This document shows, one piece after another, positions 59,218-64,000 of a DNA stretch of 64,000 bases; position 1 is the stretch's first letter; every line of letters begins with the position of its first letter. The notes under the pieces are model-generated. The model was not told where the DNA came from and ran no database searches. It saw only the letters and a list, made by a program, of their open reading frames with translations. A program made the position numbers and the translations under genes. Source of the DNA: Candidatus Binatia bacterium (GTDB lineage Bacteria; Desulfobacterota; Binatia; Bin18); contig JAJEFA010000017.1 of the NCBI GenBank assembly GCA_022820725.1, positions 62,001 to 126,000 on the forward strand, given 5' to 3'.

Positions 59218-60558
59218 TCACTCACACGCCTCCTGCCGCAGATGCTCTCTGAGCGTCCGGCCGGTATACTCCGTGCGGTGCAGGCCGCGTTTCTGTAACA
59301 CCGGTACGACCGTATCAACAAATTCCGTCATTGAGCCCGGCATGGTCGAGGGGGTGATATTAAACCCGTGGCCGCCGGTCTCATCCAGGATCGCTTCCAT
59401 CTGATCGGCGACCTGTTCCGGCGTGCCGACAATTTGCGGACAGCCAATGGTCGCGCCGTAGATTTTACCGACCTCGCGCATGGTGAGTCGGTCGCGGCCC
59501 AGATCGCCCGATTGATACATCTTGGTGAATATCTCGAACAGCCCGCGCACGCCTTCAACCTCAATATCTTCAACCGGCTGGTCCAGGTCATATTGAGACA
59601 GGTCGTGGTTGGTGTGACCCGACAGCAGGGCCAATCCGCCTTCGACCGGAACGTGGTCGTTGACGTCTTGCTGCTTCCGGCGCGCCTCTTCCTCCGTTCC
59701 TCCGACAATGGCCTGAATACCCCAAATGAATTTGAGGCTGGCGGAATCTCGGCCCATGTTTTTTACCCGTGCGCGCATATCGTCCGCATAGGCTTTCATA
59801 GCTCGGGTGGTCAGTTGCACCCCGAACGCGGCCTCGGCGTGCTTGGCGCAGAAATCGCGCCCAGAGCCTGAGGCGCCAGCCTGAAAAAGGACCGGGTGAC
59901 CCTGGGGCGAAGGCGCAACCGGCGAGATGCCCGGACAGGAGAACCACTTGCCCTTGTGATTGATGGGATGGACTTTGCTGGGGTCAACATACACCCCGGA
60001 CGTTTTATCCCCCACGACCGCGTCAGGCTCCCAGCTCTGCCACAGTTTGTGACAGACCTGCATGTATTCATCGGCGCGCTCATAGCGCGCATCGTGCGTA
60101 ACCGTGCCTTCCAAGCCCATGTTGTGCGCCTCACCAACATGGAAGGAGGTGACAATATTCCACCCGATCCGTCCCTTGGTCAGATGATCGAGCGTCGAAA
60201 GTTTGCGGACCGCCATATATGGCGGGTAATAGGTGGCGGACAGGGTCACGGCAAAGCCGAGCCTTTCGGTTACCGCGGCCAGCATGGGGACAAGCAGGGT
60301 CGGATCATGAACCGGAAACTGAACGGCATGGATGAGGGCTTCATCGGTGCGGGCGCGGTAGTTGCCATAGGTGGCAAGCTGGTCCGCAAAAAATATGGCG
60401 TCAAACTTGCCCCGCTCCAGCGTTCTGGCAATGTCCTGCCACATATCGGGTTGAGCAAAAGAGGAGCCGACCGTGCTGTCCGGATGGGTCCACGACCCGA
60501 CCGTATGATTCATGGGGCTGTGAATCAGAAAAGCATTCAGATGCATAATGTTTTTCAC
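59218..60558 (-). CDS. NtaA/SnaA/DszA-family flavin monooxygenase
   Basis: This encodes 446 residues from a GTG behind GGGGGAGCC. It has the long-form LLM architecture of NtaA/DszA: MHLNAFLIHSPMNHTVGSWTHPDS at the start, GKFDAIFFADQLATYG, SATYYPPYMAVRKLSTLDHLTKGRIGWNIVTSFHVGEAHNMG, and QAGASGSGRDFCAKHAEAAFG. These FMNH2-dependent enzymes oxygenate nitrilotriacetate, sulfones or alkanesulfonates. It needs a separate flavin reductase, not found adjacent. It lies 20 bases downstream of another LLM gene on the same strand. Confidence 0.9.
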   Translation of the reverse strand: MKNIMHLNAFLIHSPMNHTVGSWTHPDSTVGSSFAQPDMWQDIARTLERGKFDAIFFADQLATYGNYRARTDEALIHAVQFPVHDPTLLVPMLAAVTERLGFAVTLSATYYPPYMAVRKLSTLDHLTKGRIGWNIVTSFHVGEAHNMGLEGTVTHDARYERADEYMQVCHKLWQSWEPDAVVGDKTSGVYVDPSKVHPINHKGKWFSCPGISPVAPSPQGHPVLFQAGASGSGRDFCAKHAEAAFGVQLTTRAMKAYADDMRARVKNMGRDSASLKFIWGIQAIVGGTEEEARRKQQDVNDHVPVEGGLALLSGHTNHDLSQYDLDQPVEDIEVEGVRGLFEIFTKMYQSGDLGRDRLTMREVGKIYGATIGCPQIVGTPEQVADQMEAILDETGGHGFNITPSTMPGSMTEFVDTVVPVLQKRGLHRTEYTGRTLREHLRQEACE

Positions 60559-60578
60559 GGTGCGGCTCCCCCTGCGTT

Positions 60579-61436
60579 TTATGCGCCCAGCATCTCTTGA
60601 GCTAACCCCTCTAACTCCGAAATGACCTCCTCTTCCTGCAACTTGTTGAGCCAGATAATGGCGTGTTCCGCGCCGGCCGCTTCCAATGCCTGGACCTGGT
60701 CCCGGCTATGCAACTGTCCCGGCTGCCCAAAGGCGATAACGGAGATGGACTGGGGATCACGCCCGGCTTGGGCGGCCAGCTCGTTCAAGGTCTCGCGTCC
60801 GTGTCGAATCTCGTCGGGCGAGGTGCTGACCGGCATCCAGCCGTCTCCCCACTCAACCGTCCGTTTGAACACATTCTTGGCCGAGCCACCCAGAATAACG
60901 GGCGGATGCGGCTTTTGGGCCGGCTTGGGAAAGCACTTGACTGCGGGAAAGTCATAATACCTGCCGTGATATTCGGACTCGTCCGCAGTCCACAGCTCTT
61001 TCATGGCCAGGACCGAATCCCGGGTCTGGGTCCAGCGGCGCGGAAAGTCTCCGCCCATGATCTCACACTCCTCTTTTTGCCAGCCGGCTCCGATGCCAAA
61101 CAGGAAACGTCCGCCCGAATAGTGATCCAGCGTGGAGATCTCTTTAGCCAGCAACAACGGGTTGCGCTCCGGTACGAGGCAAATCCCTGTGCCCAGCTTG
61201 ATCTTCGTGGTCGTAGCCGAGGCCCGGGCCAGCGACACAAACGGATCGGAAATAATCCCGATTGTTCTCGGAATCGGCTGATCCGGAGCCATGGGATAGC
61301 CCACGGTGGTATGCACCGGCAGAACCGGATGTTCCGGGACCCAGAACGAGGCAAAGCCCAGTTCTTCGGCCTTTTTCGCCACAACCGCAGGATCCGCCGA
61401 CTCGCCAGACGTGAAACAGAATACGCCAATGTCCAT
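60579..61436 (-). CDS. LLM-class F420-dependent oxidoreductase (TIGR03619-like)
   Basis: This encodes 285 residues from an ATG behind AAGGAGGAGAG. Markers: VVAKKAEELGFASFWVPEHPVLPVHTTVGYP, LGTGICLVPERNPLLLAKEISTLDHYSGGRFLFGIGAGWQKEECEIMGGDF and KPHPPVILGGSAKNVFKRTVEWGDGWMPV. It belongs to the same subgroup as the 24134 protein (G-x-G-W segment). It heads a two-gene minus-strand unit with the NtaA-like gene. Confidence 0.9.
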   Translation of the reverse strand: MDIGVFCFTSGESADPAVVAKKAEELGFASFWVPEHPVLPVHTTVGYPMAPDQPIPRTIGIISDPFVSLARASATTTKIKLGTGICLVPERNPLLLAKEISTLDHYSGGRFLFGIGAGWQKEECEIMGGDFPRRWTQTRDSVLAMKELWTADESEYHGRYYDFPAVKCFPKPAQKPHPPVILGGSAKNVFKRTVEWGDGWMPVSTSPDEIRHGRETLNELAAQAGRDPQSISVIAFGQPGQLHSRDQVQALEAAGAEHAIIWLNKLQEEEVISELEGLAQEMLGA

Positions 61437-62084
61437 ATACTCTCCTCCTTATTCTGAAATACTCACTCTTGTGTATCTGTCTTATTCCATTACCTGCAAG
61501 ATGTTAGGCTGCCCCTTCTACGGGAATACCAGACCGCATTGTGTCATACCTGCGAAAGCAGGTATCCAGGCTTCGGGGATACGATGAAGTTTTGTGAAAT
61601 GTACGGTTTCTATTCGGAGTGGAACAGATGGAACCTTATCTATTAATTAAGAAGAGTTTTTCAATCTATATTAAAGATAACTTTCAATATAAATTCTCAA
61701 AAATGACATTTTACACGAGTTCACCGGCCAGGCCCGTAACCGGAGGTTCATGTACAAGAGCTATATTGAGCTGTTTCACGATACCGAGTCGGAGGAGGGC
61801 ATATGATCGCCAACCTCAACCCAGTCCCACCTATCGGCGAGATTATGGAGAAGGGTAAAAAATGAAACTCAAGAAAATGTTCAAGAATTTCGGTTTGGAG
61901 AAGATACGGTTAGGCCCAATGGATTGGGAGATTGGTTCCAATTTGAGGAAGACCAAGAAGAATTCCAGATGTGGTCTGTTGGGTATTCTGCTCCCTGACC
62001 ATCCCGCTTCAGGCAAAGAAGGGTATGATCCTCGCTTGATACCACCATGACTGGGCATCATGCCGATAAGGCTTTGGGGTCAGT
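61437..62084. other. AT-rich remnant zone with a REP-type palindrome and short open frames
   Basis: No gene is recognisable in these 648 bases. TACCTGCGAAAGCAGGTA at 61547-61564 is a palindrome of the widespread 'TCATxCCxGCGAAAGCxGG' intergenic repeat type. The stretch 61630-61720 is strikingly AT-rich. A 35-codon frame ending at the TGA near 61806 (RNRRFMYKSYIELFHDTESE) looks like the tail of a lost gene. Two frames at 61619-61858 and 61862-62050 show no family. Confidence 0.4.
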
Positions 62085-62669
62085 GTGACTAAAAGGGATT
62101 CACACCGGCGTCATTCGCTCCGTCTGCGCGGTTACGATTATTCGTGGACGGGGGCGTATTTCGTGACCATCTGTACCCACAACCGGGCCAGCCTGTTCGG
62201 CGAAATCGTGAACGGAGAGATGCGGTTGAACGATGTCGGGCGGATGATCGCTACACAGTGGCGTTCTTTGTCCAAACGATTTCCAAGTGTTCAACCGGAT
62301 GCGTTCGTCGTGATGCCGAATCACGTGCACGGCATTATCGCGTCGATCGATGTAGGGGCGGCCCTTGTGGCCGCCCAGGGCATGGCACATAGGATCAACC
62401 CCCCAAGACGGGCAACCACAAGGGTTGCCCCTACGAGATCATTGGGCACGGTGATAGGCGCGTACAAATCACTGACAACGGTTGAATATGCGCATGGGGT
62501 GAAAATGTTGGGCTGGTCGCCGTTCGATGGTAAATTATGGCAACGGAATTATTATGAACATATCATCCGCAACGAGACGGCCCTGAGCCGGATCCGCCAA
62601 TACATCAAGGACAACCCGGCCCGCTGGGCCGAAGACCCGGAGAATCCAGCCCGAATAACCCATTTGTAG
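62085..62669 (+). CDS. REP-associated tyrosine transposase (RAYT, IS200-like)
   Basis: This encodes 194 residues from GTG 62085. It is a Y1-type HUH transposase: YDYSWTGAYFVTICTHNRASLFGEI near residue 16, the HUH motif MPNHVHGIIA near 77, the helix with the likely catalytic Tyr (GTVIGAYKSLTTVEY) and KLWQRNYYEHIIRNETALSRIRQYIKDNPARWAEDPENP at the end. Residues ~90-117 (VGAALVAAQGMAHR...RRATTRVAPT) are encoded by an 83-base REP element inside the gene, keeping the frame. Such proteins mobilise or maintain REP sequences; copies of this REP are at 62681 and, in part, 10415. Confidence 0.9.
   Translation: MTKRDSHRRHSLRLRGYDYSWTGAYFVTICTHNRASLFGEIVNGEMRLNDVGRMIATQWRSLSKRFPSVQPDAFVVMPNHVHGIIASIDVGAALVAAQGMAHRINPPRRATTRVAPTRSLGTVIGAYKSLTTVEYAHGVKMLGWSPFDGKLWQRNYYEHIIRNETALSRIRQYIKDNPARWAEDPENPARITHL
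62352..62434. repeat. REP/BIME-like element inside the RAYT coding sequence
   Basis: Two opposed palindromes, GTAGGGGCGG...CCGCCC (62352-62376) and GGGCAACC...GGTTGCCCCTAC (62410-62434), flank a 33-base spacer. The element differs from the copy at 62681-62763 at only two of 83 positions. It is translated in-frame as part of the transposase. Confidence 0.85.
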
Positions 62670-62680
62670 GGATACCTGTA

Positions 62681-62763
62681 GTAGGGGCGGCCCTTGTGGC
62701 CGCCCAGGGCATGGCACACAGGATCAACCCTCCAAGACGGGCAACCACAAGGGTTGCCCCTAC
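62681..62763. repeat. Second REP/BIME-like element downstream of RAYT
   Basis: This is the same 83-base layout as 62352-62434: GTAGGGGCGG...CCGCCC at 62681-62705 and GGGCAACC...GGTTGCCCCTAC at 62739-62763. It lies 12 bases after the RAYT stop codon. The rest of 62764-62936 has no recognisable feature beyond the ribosome-binding site of the next gene. Confidence 0.85.
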
Positions 62764-62936
62764 CGCGAACAATCTATGCCACACCCTCAAACCCTACCCC
62801 ACCTACAAACCCTCCGGTGTCGAATGGCCTTGAAGGGTTGGGTAATACAGCGGGCGCCACCTCTGATCAGGATAGATATTTGGTCAAAAATGTGTAATCT
62901 TCATACACATTCTTAATGGGGGGCTGGAGATACGTC

Positions 62937-63212
62937 ATGGCCAGAGTCCAATTGATAATACCCGATGAAGACCGTGACCGTTTCGTCTATCAGGCTCGCA
63001 GGGAGGGCTTGACATTGAGTGCTTGGCTGAGGGCTGCCGCCCGTGAACGGCTTGAAGACCGGCAACGCTCCGAGCTTTTCGAGTCACCCGCGGCCCTGGA
63101 AGAGTTTTTCAGGGCGTGTGATGCCCTGAAAGGTCCCGAGACCGAACCGGAATGGGACGAGCACCTGAGCGCAATCGCCGAGTCGCGGCGGCGGAACGCA
63201 GCCAATACATGA
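62937..63212 (+). CDS. VapB-type antitoxin (ribbon-helix-helix-like)
   Basis: This encodes 91 residues from an ATG behind CTGGAGATACG. The N-terminus ARVQLIIPDEDRDRFVYQARREGLTLSAWLRAAARERLEDRQ has the beta-strand/two-helix pattern of CopG/RHH antitoxins. The acidic C-terminus (PAALEEFFRACDALKGPETEPEWDEHL) would wrap the toxin. Its stop overlaps the PIN-toxin start (ATGA). Confidence 0.85.
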   Translation: MARVQLIIPDEDRDRFVYQARREGLTLSAWLRAAARERLEDRQRSELFESPAALEEFFRACDALKGPETEPEWDEHLSAIAESRRRNAANT

Positions 63213-63616
63213 TATTCGTCGATACGAATGTCTTCATGTACGCGGTCGGTCGGCCACATCCGCTGCAAGCGCCGGCCCGAGAGTTCTTCGTCGAGTCCAA
63301 CCGTCGCGGCACGCCTCTGGGTACTTCGGCGGAGGTCTTGCAGGAGTTGGCACATGCCTACCTGCCGGTCGGCCGACTCCAGACGTTCGATGCAGCCCTG
63401 GCGTTGGTGGTCAGAGCCGGTGTCGAAGTGTGGCCGCTGGAAGAAGCGGATGTGACGCTGGCGAGGCAACTCCATGACAAGTATCCCACCCTGGGGGCCA
63501 GAGACCTTTGCCATCTCGCGAGCTGCCGACGGCGCGGCGTAAAGCAAATCATGACCTTTGACCAAGCCCTGAGCGCCGCTGGACCGAAGCGGGAGGACGC
63601 TCTCCGTGAAAGCTGA
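63209..63616 (+). CDS. vapC: VapC-type PIN-domain ribonuclease toxin
   Basis: This encodes 135 residues from ATG 63209, overlapping the antitoxin stop. PIN acidic residues are in MIFVDTNVFMYAVG (Asp5), TSAEVLQELAHAY (Glu) and TLGARDLCHLASC (Asp), followed by IMTFDQAL (Asp). It cleaves RNA, with tRNA or rRNA as the usual target of VapC toxins. This is the third toxin-antitoxin pair of the window, next to the RAYT and repeats. Confidence 0.9.
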   Translation: MIFVDTNVFMYAVGRPHPLQAPAREFFVESNRRGTPLGTSAEVLQELAHAYLPVGRLQTFDAALALVVRAGVEVWPLEEADVTLARQLHDKYPTLGARDLCHLASCRRRGVKQIMTFDQALSAAGPKREDALRES

Positions 63617-63879
63617 CTCGGTATACTTCAAGGGACATCTTGATCTTCGGGGCCGAGACCCGTTTCGCAAACGGAAGTACACGGCGGAAAAGGAAGGGGA
63701 GCCCGGGAGGGGGGTCTCCCGGACTCCAGGGGGGAGGAAATCTGTAGAATCTGCGGACAGGTAGGGCAGCAAGCACTTTTTAAATAGCACTCTAGTTTGG
63801 GATACACATACAGTATGGATGTAAAACTGAATATGTGTCAAGCATATTTTGTTTTCTAAGTAAAAACAGATAGTTAAAG
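63617..63879. other. Region after vapC without a recognised gene
   Basis: A 52-codon frame starting with GTG at 63606 and ending at 63764 (YFKGHLDLRGRDPFRKRKY, very basic) overlaps the end of vapC but has no recognisable family. From 63765 onward the DNA becomes AT-rich, with ATACACATACAGTATGGATGT near 63800. No promoter or RNA was identified with confidence. Confidence 0.3.
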
Positions 63880-64000
63880 ATGGACGTGGAACAGGGGAAT
63901 TATGTAATTTATTCCTCTGGCCATCAGGAGGCAGACTTTCACCTGACAGTTTTGTGGGCCAATCGGAGAGAAACGGCCCTGGCCCTGACGACTGGAATAA
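63880..64000 (+). CDS. Possible partial ORF running off the window
   Basis: An ATG at 63880 opens a frame of 40 codons to the window edge without a stop (MDVEQGNYVIYSSGHQEADF, then a hydrophobic-polar stretch). There is no clear ribosome-binding site and no family is recognised. It is listed because the frame is unbroken and starts after an AT-rich, promoter-like gap. Confidence 0.3.
   Translation, partial: MDVEQGNYVIYSSGHQEADFHLTVLWANRRETALALTTGI

Noticed and set aside
1..64000. CRISPR array, tRNA or rRNA genes, prophage
   Set aside because: The repeats are palindromic and dispersed, not regularly spaced. No cloverleaf or rRNA sequence was recognised, and no phage structural gene is present.

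Overview
This window is high-GC, gene-dense DNA from a Gram-negative bacterium: it has outer-membrane beta-barrels, a DUF1329/DUF1302 pair, TRAP and TupABC transporters and a bacterial hisS. The mix of many LLM-class flavin oxidoreductases, amidohydrolase_2 proteins, Rieske oxygenases and NicX-like proteins resembles uncultured soil, marine or sponge-associated lineages such as Tectomicrobia/Entotheonella or Binatota-like bacteria. That placement is inference from gene content; no rRNA or phylogenetic marker other than hisS is present. I saw no tRNA, rRNA, CRISPR array or prophage.

Layout. 1-5.3 kb: a partial DUF547 protein, a small secreted cysteine protein, an outer-membrane protein and a TRAP transporter whose binding protein is convergent. 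5.7-10.2 kb: an NCS2 nucleobase permease whose C-terminal domain is cut by an in-frame stop, a YciI protein, a GT-C glycosyltransferase and a nitroreductase. 10.2-14.8 kb: an operon behind a near-consensus Fur box, encoding a porin, an FMN-binding protein, a membrane protein and the flavin transferase ApbE. This looks like an iron-responsive, covalently flavinylated redox system. 15.1-19.0 kb: an SRA-YDG/HNH modification-dependent endonuclease, a DUF2797 protein, a GlcG/HbpS-like protein and a MerA-like disulfide reductase.

19.4-43.5 kb is a catabolic region. A Rieske oxygenase next to a NicX-like (2,5-dihydroxypyridine dioxygenase family) gene occurs twice, and a third NicX-like gene lies close by. 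All three NicX-like proteins keep the His / His-x-Asp metal triad. Around them are a molybdenum-hydroxylase large subunit, a VOC protein, three LLM oxidoreductases, two amidohydrolases, a DAO-type oxidase and a pyruvate-dehydrogenase-E1/transketolase-like protein. I infer hydroxylation and ring cleavage of (N-hetero)aromatic compounds; the substrate cannot be read from sequence. The region is interspersed with HigBA and HicBA toxin-antitoxin pairs, a DyP peroxidase and an unusual Nramp-family transporter.

43.6-48.6 kb: a one-component regulator (excisionase-type HTH plus periplasmic-binding-like domain) and a tupBCA tungstate ABC transporter, then two GFA proteins and a phosphoribosyltransferase. 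Tungstate/molybdate uptake fits with the molybdenum hydroxylase. 48.6-61.4 kb: a second DyP peroxidase, DUF1329/DUF1302, hisS, a sodium:solute symporter fused to winged-helix-like sequence, an Asp-box propeller, an amidohydrolase/DUF3237 pair and two LLM oxidoreductases.

61.5-64 kb: an AT-rich remnant zone, a RAYT (REP-associated transposase) gene carrying a REP element inside its reading frame with a nearly identical copy just downstream, a VapBC-type pair, and a partial ORF at the end. Intergenic gaps hold several dispersed palindromic repeat families, including one marked by GCATCACACGTC and one MITE-like copy with inverted ends.
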